DNA of 6,807 nucleotides from Limnochordia bacterium (GCA_007116995.1 SKHL01000295.1:1-6807); one strand, 5' to 3'; numbered from the stretch's first letter, positions 1-5,682 are shown. Numbers and translations: made by a program. Notes: generated by a model from the letters alone, not told the origin.

Positions 1-1
1 A

Positions 2-412
2 AAGCGATATAAGAGTGAGGCCTACTGGCAACGGCAGACTGACCAAGAATGGTTGCTCCGCACCTTCACTATGCACCCAATACGCCCTGGGATTGACCAG
101 GAATTAGAGATCATGTTTAACCAGTGGTTAGCTAGTTTCCATTATGCTGTTAAGCAATGGGATGCTCAATGGCTGCGTGCCCACCTACAGATTGCCAATG
201 ACCGTCTACCGGTTATCCTTACCTTCCTAGAATCTTTAGGCAATACTTATAGCTGGGATCTTTACTCAGTTTCGTTGCACACATTAGAGCTGGAATCCTT
301 AATTTACCTAAGTGATGGGTCTATCCTAAAACTAATCCACGCAATGATACCTGCTACACATAGTTGGGCTATCGCAGATCTTAAGATTATTCCTGTAACA
401 TTACGATACTGA
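2..412 (+). CDS. 3' end of an unrecognised protein (partial)
   Basis: The frame is open from the left edge of the window to a TGA stop, giving about 136 residues of C-terminal sequence. The gene therefore begins outside the window. A TTG at 53 is in frame but has no ribosome site, so it is not a credible start. The visible part is soluble-looking and rich in Trp, Leu, His and Ile, with no transmembrane segment, signal peptide or metal motif. Residues near the end (SDGSILKLIHAM, then IADLKIIPVTLRY) look like amphipathic strands and helices of a globular domain. I do not recognise the family. It converges on the minus-strand operon and is followed by a bidirectional terminator, which supports it being a real gene end. 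Confidence is for coding status, not function. Confidence 0.6.
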   Translation, partial: KRYKSEAYWQRQTDQEWLLRTFTMHPIRPGIDQELEIMFNQWLASFHYAVKQWDAQWLRAHLQIANDRLPVILTFLESLGNTYSWDLYSVSLHTLELESLIYLSDGSILKLIHAMIPATHSWAIADLKIIPVTLRY

Positions 413-465
413 GAAAGATATATAGTCCTTCTCTAAGGGGAAAAACTTATACTTTCTGGTTTGTT

Positions 466-508
466 AAAAAGAAACGATGGGAGCCGGGAGCTCCACCGTT
501 TCTTCTTT
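466..508. terminator. Bidirectional rho-independent terminator between convergent genes
   Basis: An outer stem AAGAAACG (469-476) pairs with CGTTTCTT (497-504). An inner stem GGAGC (480-484) pairs with GCTCC (490-494), with a small internal loop between them. On the minus strand the hairpin is followed by a clear T run (TTTTTAAC), and on the plus strand by CTTCTTTATA. It lies between the stop of the plus-strand partial gene and the stop of the minus-strand beta-barrel gene, the expected place for a shared terminator. The T tail is better on the minus strand. Confidence 0.8.
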
Positions 509-517
509 ATACGCGAA

Positions 518-547
518 GATAGCCGAAGTTGATCGACTTCGACTATC
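518..547. repeat. Second intergenic hairpin, 12-bp stem with one mismatch
   Basis: GATAG-C-CGAAGT (518-529) pairs with ACTTCG-A-CTATC (536-547), with one C/A mismatch and a six-base loop centred on GATC. It sits between the bidirectional terminator and the stop of the minus-strand gene at 564. Neither side has a T run, so it is not a classical terminator alone. It may act with the neighbouring hairpin or protect the 3' end of the transcript. Confidence 0.6.
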
Positions 548-563
548 CTAAACTTAAACTACG

Positions 564-1256
564 TTAGAAATGGATCCCAGCTCCTACATAGGGACCACTC
601 AACTTAAATCCAGTCACATCTTCACCTGCTAACTCCTGAAACCGAAGCCCCGCTCTAGCGGACAAAAATGGAACTCTGTACTCCAAGCCTAAATTCAAAC
701 TAGACCATGTGGCTGTATCCGTTACTTCATGCATACCGCTAAGGTTTGGTCCTATCTCGTAGATAGCTGATAACCGCAACCCTGGCAGAATAGACATTCC
801 TAATCCACCGGCATAGGTCAGGCCATGATACAATCCGGTCGTTACCGTCGAATCACCATCAGCCTTATATAGATTACCGCTAACGCGATATCCGGCTGAC
901 CCAATCACGGATAGATTATTAATCAATAGGGGCCAGTCAACCCTCGCTCGGCTGGTTAATCCACCAATCACATAAATATCGTCACCAAAATCATCGTAAT
1001 CCAACTCATTACGTAATAAGTTGAACAAATACCCCACATGCTGACGATTCCCGGCAAACTCAAAGTCACTGATCAACCTTACTGGACCGACGCGAATCAA
1101 ACTCAACTCTGCTCTCTGCATCTGAACTAAGCTGTCTTCAGCTGGTATTTCTTCATTAGTAAACCGCCAAATCTCACCACGTAACTCTAATGCCGAAACA
1201 GGTACAGATAAAAACATAATAGCAATGATGATGAAAACGACTATAACTCGTTGCAT
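564..1256 (-). CDS. Exported beta-barrel-like protein, putative outer-membrane protein
   Basis: The product is 230 residues. It opens with a classical signal peptide: Met-Gln-Arg, a run of Ile/Val/Phe/Leu, and a VSA cleavage motif after about residue 22. The mature part has no hydrophobic helix. It is built of alternating-polarity segments separated by Asn/Asp/Gly turns, about ten strands (for example AELSLIRVG, LSVIGSAGYRVSGNLY, LGLEYRVPF), and ends in an amphipathic strand with terminal Phe (YVGAGIHF). That terminal aromatic is typical of outer-membrane barrels recognised by BamA. No named family is recognised; the barrel call is inferred from pattern. The ATG at 1256 has AGGAGG about 6 nt upstream. 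It lies 32 bp behind the second Gate-domain gene and probably ends that operon. If the barrel call is right, the host has an outer membrane. Confidence 0.75.
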   Translation of the reverse strand: MQRVIVVFIIIAIMFLSVPVSALELRGEIWRFTNEEIPAEDSLVQMQRAELSLIRVGPVRLISDFEFAGNRQHVGYLFNLLRNELDYDDFGDDIYVIGGLTSRARVDWPLLINNLSVIGSAGYRVSGNLYKADGDSTVTTGLYHGLTYAGGLGMSILPGLRLSAIYEIGPNLSGMHEVTDTATWSSLNLGLEYRVPFLSARAGLRFQELAGEDVTGFKLSGPYVGAGIHF

Positions 1257-1288
1257 ATAGTACCTCCTCTAAAATGTAATCTATACTC

Positions 1289-1741
1289 TTAATTCGCAAT
1301 CATTGTGGCTTTTTCCTGTCTCCATAGATAAAATCTATGTACAATCATACTTGCAATAATTGCCACAGATAGTCGAGGAAATATTAAAATCCAAAGGGGA
1401 ACACCTAAAACAAAAAACAATAGAGTATCCTCAATCATAGCATGACAGATAGCAATAAAGGTACCTATAATCCGCAACTCTTTACTGGAAAGTTTCCCTT
1501 CTCGTACATTACTGAGAATTACACCCGAACCAAATGTTAGACCAAATATGACAGCCACTAACACAGGAAAAGCGGCATGCTCTGACAGTCCAATGACTCT
1601 AAATGGAGGATGAAGCCACCTATTTACCCTGTCGAGCCACTGATTCGCTTTGGCAATTTCTATCACAATCATTAAGGGAACGACTATCCGGGCGATAGTC
1701 CAAACCCCGAGCAATCCATTGTAAATCCCTTCCCAAAACAC
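1289..1741 (-). CDS. Gate (nucleoside-recognition) domain membrane protein, second of pair
   Basis: The 150-residue product is an integral membrane protein with about four hydrophobic segments (near residues 10-28, 55-79, 90-115 and 118-135). It carries the glycine-rich segment IFGLTFGSGVILSNV followed by a charged loop and a short His-containing helix (AICHAMIEDTLLFF). That layout fits the Gate/nucleoside-recognition domain also found in SpmA, SpmB and nucleoside transporters. Short Gate proteins usually occur as adjacent pairs, as here. The substrate and role are not established, and the domain name should not be read as evidence of nucleoside transport. The start is GTG, whose G is the last base of the upstream TAG stop (TAGTG), so translation is almost certainly coupled to the partner. 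It is smaller than sporulation SpmA/SpmB (about 180-200 residues), so those symbols are not assigned. Confidence 0.85.
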   Translation of the reverse strand: MFWEGIYNGLLGVWTIARIVVPLMIVIEIAKANQWLDRVNRWLHPPFRVIGLSEHAAFPVLVAVIFGLTFGSGVILSNVREGKLSSKELRIIGTFIAICHAMIEDTLLFFVLGVPLWILIFPRLSVAIIASMIVHRFYLWRQEKATMIAN

Positions 1742-2163
1742 TACAAAAGCCCTCCTAACACGAAACCAGCCAGTATGGAAGCCCCGGCTCGTAGCGGAAG
1801 AATATAGGAAATGGGTGCTCCTGCTTTCTTACTTACAGCCAATTCCAACAGTAGAGAATGGCAAAAACCCAACATCACTGCGATAATTAACATTTCATTT
1901 GTTGCTAATTCAAGAGTTACCATGCCACCGATAGCTGCATATAAGTTAATAAAATACCCACTAAATATAATAATGGCCGCTTCTCCCGGAAGTCCTAGAT
2001 ACTGCATCAAGGGTGCAAAAAATGACGCTACAGACTCAAGCCCCCCACTAGTCCGTAGCAGTGTAATGATAAAAACAGTCGGCATCAAAATCTTTGCTAA
2101 TTCCCATGTGCTCAATAAACCTTTCTGTAATCCGCGATATATAATCTCCCTACTAATCACCAT
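1741..2163 (-). CDS. Gate (nucleoside-recognition) domain membrane protein, first of pair
   Basis: The 140-residue product is hydrophobic, with membrane segments near residues 17-37, 61-82, 90-106 and 118-140. It has the paired-Gate layout: an N-terminal amphipathic stretch (REIIYRGLQKGLLSTWELAKIL), the segment GYFINLYAAIGGMV, and a conserved-looking GFCHSLLLELAV helix that parallels AICHAMIEDTLLFF in its partner. The two proteins probably form a heteromeric membrane complex; the transported or sensed ligand is unknown. The ATG is 2 nt after the stop of the pseudouridine synthase gene. Its ribosome site (AAGGGGG) lies inside the last codons of that gene, about 10 nt from the start, so the two genes are co-transcribed and probably coupled. 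Antisense open frames across this gene are shadows. Confidence 0.85.
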   Translation of the reverse strand: MVISREIIYRGLQKGLLSTWELAKILMPTVFIITLLRTSGGLESVASFFAPLMQYLGLPGEAAIIIFSGYFINLYAAIGGMVTLELATNEMLIIAVMLGFCHSLLLELAVSKKAGAPISYILPLRAGASILAGFVLGGLL

Positions 2164-2165
2164 AC

Positions 2166-3071
2166 TTACTTCGCCCCCTTATTCTGGTGTAATATAGACA
2201 CCATATCCAATGGTAGAGACGCTCGAATGCTAAGCTGCTCTCCACTGCGAGGATGGATGAACTGTAATGACCAGGCATGCAGGGCCTGCCGATGAATATC
2301 TTTGCTTTTTGTATGATACATCTCGTCACCTAAGATGGGATAGCCCAGCCAGGCAAGGTGAACACGGATTTGGTGCGTACGCCCGGTGGTTAGCTGTAAT
2401 TCTACTAACGAAAGCTGATCATACTCCTTGATTACCCGGTAGTGCGTGGCCGCCTTTTTTCCCCATGGCACTACCGCCCGCTGCAGAGAATGCCCCTCTG
2501 CGATGAAAGGCCTGCCGATAGGCTGCACAATCTCTCCCGATTTCTCTGGTAAGCACCCCTGGACGATAGCCAGATAGGTCCGCTTTAAGTGAGTGGTTCG
2601 TAGTTGTTCTGCCAAGTTTCTATAAGCGTAAGGCTCCTTAGCTACTAATAGCACTCCCGAAGTCTCCCGGTCTAGTCGGTGTACAAGGCGTACCTTACGC
2701 TCTAAGCCCTGCTCCTTCCATAGATGTGCTAACCCATTGGCAAGTGTCCCATTCGGGTAGGAACGAGTGGGATACACAGCCATATCGGCTGCCTTGTTAA
2801 TCACTAACAAGGAATCATCTTCATAGACAATGTCTAGTGAAAGAGGTTCTGGCTCAAGATTGGTAGGTGCGTCGGCAAATTCAATCGATATGTTATCTCC
2901 CATTTTTACTCGCTGGGTGATATACGCCTTCTCCCCATTGAGATACACAGCTCCACCGCTCTTCATGCGCCGTAGCAAGCCGCGAGATAAGGCTAAGCGT
3001 CCATAGATAATCTCTTTAATCATCACGCCGTCTTCTTCCGGCAGCACCTGAACATCCAATCCAGTGGCCAA
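2166..3071 (-). CDS. RluA/RluD-family RNA pseudouridine synthase
   Basis: A 301-residue enzyme predicted to isomerise uridine to pseudouridine in rRNA or tRNA. An S4-like RNA-binding region is at about residues 18-65 (SRGLLRRMKSGGAVYLNGE). The catalytic motif HRLDRETSG is at about 131-139, with the nucleophile Asp near 134. The conserved GRTHQIRVHL is at about 230-239, followed by GYPILGD. Length and order match full-length RluD-type enzymes; which RNA site is modified cannot be told from sequence. I chose TTG at 3071 because AAGGAGGT lies 8 nt upstream. An in-frame ATG at 3092 has no ribosome site, and longer frames begin inside the promoter. It is first in a tight operon with the two Gate-domain genes. 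The gene appears intact. Confidence 0.93.
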   Translation of the reverse strand: MATGLDVQVLPEEDGVMIKEIIYGRLALSRGLLRRMKSGGAVYLNGEKAYITQRVKMGDNISIEFADAPTNLEPEPLSLDIVYEDDSLLVINKAADMAVYPTRSYPNGTLANGLAHLWKEQGLERKVRLVHRLDRETSGVLLVAKEPYAYRNLAEQLRTTHLKRTYLAIVQGCLPEKSGEIVQPIGRPFIAEGHSLQRAVVPWGKKAATHYRVIKEYDQLSLVELQLTTGRTHQIRVHLAWLGYPILGDEMYHTKSKDIHRQALHAWSLQFIHPRSGEQLSIRASLPLDMVSILHQNKGAK

Positions 3072-3113
3072 GGCAGGCACCTCCTTCTTCATTCGGTTTG
3101 CGCTAATACTAAC

Positions 3114-3143
3114 ACTATACCATAATGCAAAGGATGACTGCAA
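3114..3143 (-). promoter_or_regulatory. Sigma-A-type promoter for the pseudouridine synthase operon
   Basis: Read on the minus strand, TTGCAG (3143-3138) and TATAGT (3119-3114) are separated by 18 bases. They match four of six and five of six consensus positions. The -10 box lies about 43 nt upstream of the chosen TTG start. The promoter sits between that gene and the end of the degenerate dehydrogenase fragment, so the operon has its own start of transcription. Confidence 0.5.
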
Positions 3144-3163
3144 CACAAAGCCTTACACCAACC

Positions 3164-3319
3164 TCAGTCCACAGATACCATCTGGCTGGTCATACGGCCA
3201 TCTACTGTTAGGTTGGTCCCAGTTACAAAGCCAGCTCCATCTGAGCTTAGATATAAGCAAGCTGCTGCTATGTCCTCCGGCTTACCTACGCGCTGGGCGG
3301 GATGTTGATGATGATCAAT
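3164..3319 (-). pseudogene. C-terminal remnant of a short-chain dehydrogenase/reductase
   Basis: About 52 codons ending in TGA at 3164 read as the end of a classical SDR. They include IDHHQHPAQRVGKPEDIAAA, then CLYLSSDGAGFVTGTNLTVD and GRMTSQM. The RVGKPEDIA motif, the FVTGTNL cofactor/tetramer segment and the VDG-MT tail are characteristic of SDRs of the glucose-dehydrogenase-like type. The Rossmann TGxxxGxG motif and the YxxxK active site are absent: upstream of the fragment the frame hits a stop, and the sequence is sulfatase coding in another frame. The fragment has no start or ribosome site and cannot make a functional enzyme. It is best read as a deletion or rearrangement scar. The plus-strand open frame that overlaps it is a shadow. 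Confidence 0.85.
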
Positions 3320-3799
3320 ATAGCGCAGACCGCTTTAACACCTGACCGTGCTCCATAGCCATTTCCCCGTGATCGCTGGAAAAGATAATATACGTGGAGT
3401 CTTTAAGCCCCATTCTATCCACTGCGTCAAACAACTGACCAAGCATATCATCTAAGGTTGCTATCATAGCATAATACACTTGCCGGATTTGGCGAATCAA
3501 TCCTTCAGGGCACGCAAAATTGGCTCCTTTGGTCGCGTTTATATAGTCTATGGCTGGATGGTGCTCTTGATGGAGCGGTGGAATCTCTATCTCTGATTCA
3601 GTAATCATATCCAAGTACTTCTGCTGAACTCGGAAAGCGGGATAGACCAACCCGGTAGTCAGGTAAAGCATAAACGGTTGCTCTGCATCTTTTATCTGTT
3701 CTAGCCAATTAATACTTTGCTGAACTAGTCCAGCCACCTTGGTGACAAGGCTTGTCATCTGGAACAATCTCTGGAAGCTGCTCTAAAAATCTGTTTCAT
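3315..3799 (-). pseudogene. Sulfatase remnant, truncated and frameshifted
   Basis: The main frame (3767-3315) encodes the middle of an arylsulfatase-type protein: WLEQIKDAEQPFMLYLTTGL, then VYYAMIATLDDMLGQLFDAV, STYIIFSSDHGEMAMEHGQ and LKRSALY before TGA. SSDHGE with the following H is the C-terminal metal-site region of the alkaline phosphatase/sulfatase superfamily. The N-terminal Cys/Ser-x-Pro-x-Arg formylglycine site is missing. A second frame just upstream reads FLEQLPEIVPDDKPCHQGGW, which fits the preceding part of such a protein, so at least one frameshift lies near 3730-3745. An ATG at 3799 with GGGAG 8 nt upstream gives only a 14-codon peptide. At the 3' end the coding sequence stops after SALY, where homologues continue with Glu-Gly, and SDR sequence begins. 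The remnant is nonfunctional. Confidence 0.8.
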
Positions 3800-3821
3800 G
3801 TGAATCACTCCCGCAAATTAA

Positions 3822-3836
3822 TGATACTCGGTATCA
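3822..3836. promoter_or_regulatory. Fur-box-like palindrome
   Basis: TGATACTCGGTATCA is a perfect 6-3-6 inverted repeat. It matches 11 of the 14 specified positions of the 7-1-7 Fur box TGATAATnATTATCA. It lies 23 nt upstream of the ATG at 3799, with its ribosome site between, and near a weak TTGGAT -35-like element. That is an operator position for the now-degenerate sulfatase gene. It is also about 50 bp from the 3' end of the Fur-family gene. Binding is inferred from sequence only. Confidence 0.45.
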
Positions 3837-3847
3837 GGTATTTACAT

Positions 3848-3883
3848 AAGTAATCCAAACTATACACCTGTCACTGATTACTT
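3848..3883 (-). repeat. Inverted repeat directly after the Fur-family gene
   Basis: AAGTAATC (3848-3855) and GATTACTT (3876-3883) are perfect 8-base arms around a 20-base loop; the right arm touches the stop codon of the Fur-family gene. No T run follows on the minus strand (ATGTAAATACC), so termination here would be weak. It may simply be a 3'-end stem. Confidence 0.4.
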
Positions 3884-4311
3884 TACTGATCGCATGAACG
3901 ACAAACTCCATATAAGTCTAAGTGACGACCTTGCACTCGATATCCAGATCGTTTGGCAATATCTGCTACATTTTTTTTCATCGGGCATTCATCTAGGTAA
4001 CTAATACTACCACACATACGACAGATGATGCGATCGTGGTGATGTTCCGGATGACTACTTGTTGCTACACCTAACTGGTAATGTTGACATCCCTCTTCAA
4101 GATGAACCCGAACGAGAATATCTAGCTCGTGGAGTAGCTTCAGGGTACGAAACACGGTAGCACGACCAACACCCTGCTTCTTCAAGTGTTGGTAAACTTC
4201 TTCCGCTGTAAATGGGTCTGCATATCTAGAAACTTGATCCACTATAGCCTTCCTAGGTGCGGTTAATCGAAACCCTTTATCTTTAAGCGTCTCTGTCCAA
4301 TGTGCTACCAT
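3883..4311 (-). CDS. Fur-family metal-dependent transcriptional regulator
   Basis: A 142-residue cytoplasmic DNA-binding regulator of the Fur/PerR/Zur superfamily. The winged helix occupies about residues 10-80, with recognition-helix segment GVGRATVFRTLKLL (Phe instead of the usual Tyr in ATVYRTL). The dimerisation/metal domain has HHHD at 90-93 and two CxxC pairs (Cys97/100 and Cys137/140), the structural zinc site. The His that precedes the SAEE segment in E. coli Fur is replaced here (ADPFTAEE), so the sensory site differs. Sequence alone does not decide between Fur, PerR and Zur. The ATG at 4311 is chosen because GGAAGGAG lies 7 nt upstream and the product then has typical length; a TTG further up at 4383 falls on the promoter -35 box. 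It lies beside encapsulin, ferritin-like and Fe-S genes, so iron or peroxide sensing is likely but inferred. Confidence 0.93.
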   Translation of the reverse strand: MVAHWTETLKDKGFRLTAPRKAIVDQVSRYADPFTAEEVYQHLKKQGVGRATVFRTLKLLHELDILVRVHLEEGCQHYQLGVATSSHPEHHHDRIICRMCGSISYLDECPMKKNVADIAKRSGYRVQGRHLDLYGVCRSCDQ

Positions 4312-4354
4312 GGTTTTTCTCCTTCCCTCGCATATAATATCACATGCTTCTTCT

Positions 4355-4383
4355 ACTATAGCACGATCTAGGATATTCGGCAA
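4355..4383 (-). promoter_or_regulatory. Promoter of the Fur-family gene
   Basis: On the minus strand TTGCCG (4383-4378) and TATAGT (4360-4355) are separated by exactly 17 bases, matching four of six and five of six consensus positions. The -10 box ends 43 nt before the ATG. It starts immediately after the terminator of the HesB-like gene, so the regulator is transcribed as its own unit. An AT-rich GATATTATATG segment between promoter and ribosome site could hold an operator, but no clear Fur or PerR palindrome is visible. Confidence 0.6.
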
Positions 4384-4416
4384 GAAAAGAAGATAGCCCC
4401 TCTCTAGGAGCTATCT
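4381..4416 (-). terminator. Rho-independent terminator after the HesB-like gene
   Basis: Read on the minus strand, AGATAGC (4416-4410) pairs with GCTATCT (4397-4391). The stem is extended by a T-G wobble and two C-G pairs (TCC/GGG), leaving a six-base loop. The tail TCTTTTCTTG is T-rich but interrupted. It begins 3 nt after the TAG stop and separates the HesB-like gene from the Fur-family promoter. Confidence 0.75.
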
Positions 4417-4419
4417 AAA

Positions 4420-4719
4420 CTAGCAACAATCGGTAGAGTTTTTATTAGAAATGGAAAAACCCTCACCTAGGATTGAATTTTTATAGTCAATTACTGCATA
4501 TTCCACATGCTGTTTTACTTTATCACCATAGACAAAGGTAAATCCAGCTACTTCTTGAACACTATCTGTTGCATCTTTTGCCTCATCCAGAGACATTCCT
4601 AATTGGGGACCGCCTCATCCAAGACCCTTTATGAACAAGCGAATCATCACATTTTGTGCATTCTCTGTTTCTAACAACTGACCGAGTTTTTCCTGGGCTG
4701 TCTCAGTAACAGATATCAT
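4420..4719 (-). CDS. HesB/IscA-like A-type Fe-S protein, putative selenoprotein (in-frame UGA = Sec35)
   Basis: Reading through one TGA (4617-4615) gives 99 residues with the A-type carrier fold pattern: MISVTETAQEKL, then MIRLFIKGLG-U-GGPQLG, MSLDEAKDATD, a strand-rich middle, and the end ISNKNSTDCC. The TGA falls exactly at the first cluster-ligand Cys of IscA/HesB proteins (G-G-G-C-S-G becomes G-L-G-U-G-G-P). The C-terminal Cys98-Cys99 correspond to the usual C-G-C pair. HesB-like selenoproteins with a U-G-G-P-type motif are a known family. A short hairpin after the TGA fits a bacterial SECIS. ATG at 4719 has GAGGTG 5 nt upstream. The frame has no other stop, and protein-like sequence continues for 64 codons after the TGA, which argues against a pseudogene. 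The likely role is Fe-S cluster carriage or another redox function near iron storage genes. The host must carry selA, selB, selC and selD for this to hold. Confidence 0.9.
4579..4595 (-). promoter_or_regulatory. Putative bacterial SECIS hairpin
   Basis: On the minus strand TGTCTC (4595-4590) pairs with GAGGCA (4584-4579), with one T-G wobble, around the five-base loop TGGAT. The loop starts 26 nt after the TGA and has G at its second and third positions. A small apical loop with an early G, about 16-37 nt downstream of UGA, is the loose description of bSECIS elements read by SelB. The stem lies within the coding sequence (MSLDEA codons). Confidence 0.55.
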
Positions 4720-4842
4720 ATCGTCACCTCTTATCATCATTAAAATTATGTAGTGTAACTCAACAGTGAAGAACGTATCCCTCATTTGCACTAAAGCAAC
4801 TCCAACAAACCCGAGGAGCTACCCTAATCCCGAAACTAAGTA
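4720..4842 (-). other. Intergenic gap between encapsulin and the HesB-like gene
   Basis: These 123 bp have stop codons in all useful frames and no convincing terminator. The best stem is AGCTCC/GGAGTT with an 11-base loop and no T run. A -10-like CATAAT precedes the HesB-like ribosome site without a good -35. The HesB-like gene may have its own weak promoter or be reached by readthrough from the encapsulin operon; the sequence does not decide. Confidence 0.4.
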
Positions 4843-5682
4843 CTATTCGAACGTACAAATAGCACCGGGTCGTTTGATACGCAATGTAAGGATCTCCATC
4901 ACCCGAAAAACATGATTCATCTTCTCTGTATCCAAATAGGCCGTAGTTAGATCTTGAGATATAGCCAAATCCATATTCTGTGAACCAGTAGAGATTAGCA
5001 GTGCTTTATCATCACCTAATTGGGATGAGCGGTATACACCGGCATCGGCAATTTTCTCAACTTGTTCGATCTCAAGCACACCTGTATTAGCATAAACTCG
5101 ATTAGACAAGGCATATAGCTTTGGACTCAACACGAGAGCATAAGGACCGTAAAATCCAGCCTTGCCCAGCTTCTCGGATGCACCCACCACATCAGCAAAA
5201 ATTGCTCCAGCTTCTGCCCAATCTCCCTTAGATAGTGTCTGGCGATTTGCTACGGTTAGCAACCCATCAATATCCAAATCAGGGCGTCCATTAAAAATCA
5301 TATCATCCTCTGTGCTAGCCACAAAGAAGGAAGCTGCAGCCGCTAGGCTACAATCAAAGGGCACACCTACCTGAGCACTACTCTCGATATCCCGCCAATG
5401 AATCTGAAAATCCTTGTGTAAGATAGGTAAGCGTTTATACTCTCGCTGGCCTGTCCCAAGAGGTGCTTCGTCGCAGTCTCCGGTCATGTTAACACAAGTT
5501 TGATCGGTCCCATCAAAAACATCATGTTGGATTGTCTGTAATCCTACACCGAATGGACCAAATACAGGAATAAACTGCCTGCCAACCAAATGCTGTTTGG
5601 CGGTAGCAACTACTACCTCATCAAGTTTTTCCCATTGCAGCTCGGTTAAGGGAGCATCTTCTCTATGTAAATAATCAGCCAT
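4843..5682 (-). CDS. Family 1 encapsulin shell protein (Linocin M18-like)
   Basis: A 279-residue HK97-fold protein that self-assembles into a protein nanocompartment. The N-terminus has the family signature: HREDAPLTELQWEKLDEVVV, then GRQFIPVFGPFGVGLQTI. The middle has the E-loop region (LPILHKDFQIHWRDIE), and the end has the hallmark FRVMEILTLRIKRPGAICTFE. Length is typical for family 1 (about 265-285). Trp96 appears to sit where T. maritima encapsulin has its flavin-stacking Trp; that alignment is by eye. Cys63 and Cys70 lie close together in the E-loop lead-in. GGAGG lies 7 nt before ATG 5682. The start is 28 bp behind the cargo gene, which carries the targeting peptide, so the two are one operon. 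The shell would house the ferritin-like protein. No terminase, portal or tail gene is nearby, so it is not a phage capsid. Confidence 0.97.
   Translation of the reverse strand: MADYLHREDAPLTELQWEKLDEVVVATAKQHLVGRQFIPVFGPFGVGLQTIQHDVFDGTDQTCVNMTGDCDEAPLGTGQREYKRLPILHKDFQIHWRDIESSAQVGVPFDCSLAAAASFFVASTEDDMIFNGRPDLDIDGLLTVANRQTLSKGDWAEAGAIFADVVGASEKLGKAGFYGPYALVLSPKLYALSNRVYANTGVLEIEQVEKIADAGVYRSSQLGDDKALLISTGSQNMDLAISQDLTTAYLDTEKMNHVFRVMEILTLRIKRPGAICTFE

Noticed and set aside
1289..2163. Assignment of the Gate pair as sporulation proteins SpmA and SpmB
   Set aside because: Both proteins are clearly shorter than SpmA/SpmB and there is no sporulation context; only the domain pairing is supported.
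1811..2197. Plus-strand open frame opposite the first Gate-domain gene
   Set aside because: No ribosome site, no recognisable family, and it lies antisense to a well-supported membrane protein; a shadow frame.
3064..3345. Plus-strand open frame across the dehydrogenase remnant
   Set aside because: Antisense to recognisable SDR coding sequence and to the pseudouridine synthase promoter; no ribosome site or family resemblance.
4312..4383. Longer Fur-family protein starting at TTG 4383
   Set aside because: That extension covers a well-spaced promoter; the ATG at 4311 has a strong ribosome site and gives the normal family length.
4615..4617. In-frame TGA read as a nonsense mutation that makes the HesB-like gene a pseudogene
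   Set aside because: It replaces exactly the ligand Cys, the frame stays clean for 64 codons after it, a SECIS-like hairpin follows, and the HesB-like selenoprotein family is known.
4800..4842. Terminator after the encapsulin gene
   Set aside because: Only a weak 6-bp stem with an 11-base loop and no T run was found, so no terminator is claimed.
5162..5374. Plus-strand 70-codon open frame inside encapsulin
   Set aside because: Composition mirrors the antisense encapsulin codons; no start signal.
4843..5682. Encapsulin read as a prophage major capsid protein
   Set aside because: The family 1 signatures and C-terminus, the adjacent cargo with targeting peptide, and the lack of any phage gene all point to a cellular nanocompartment.
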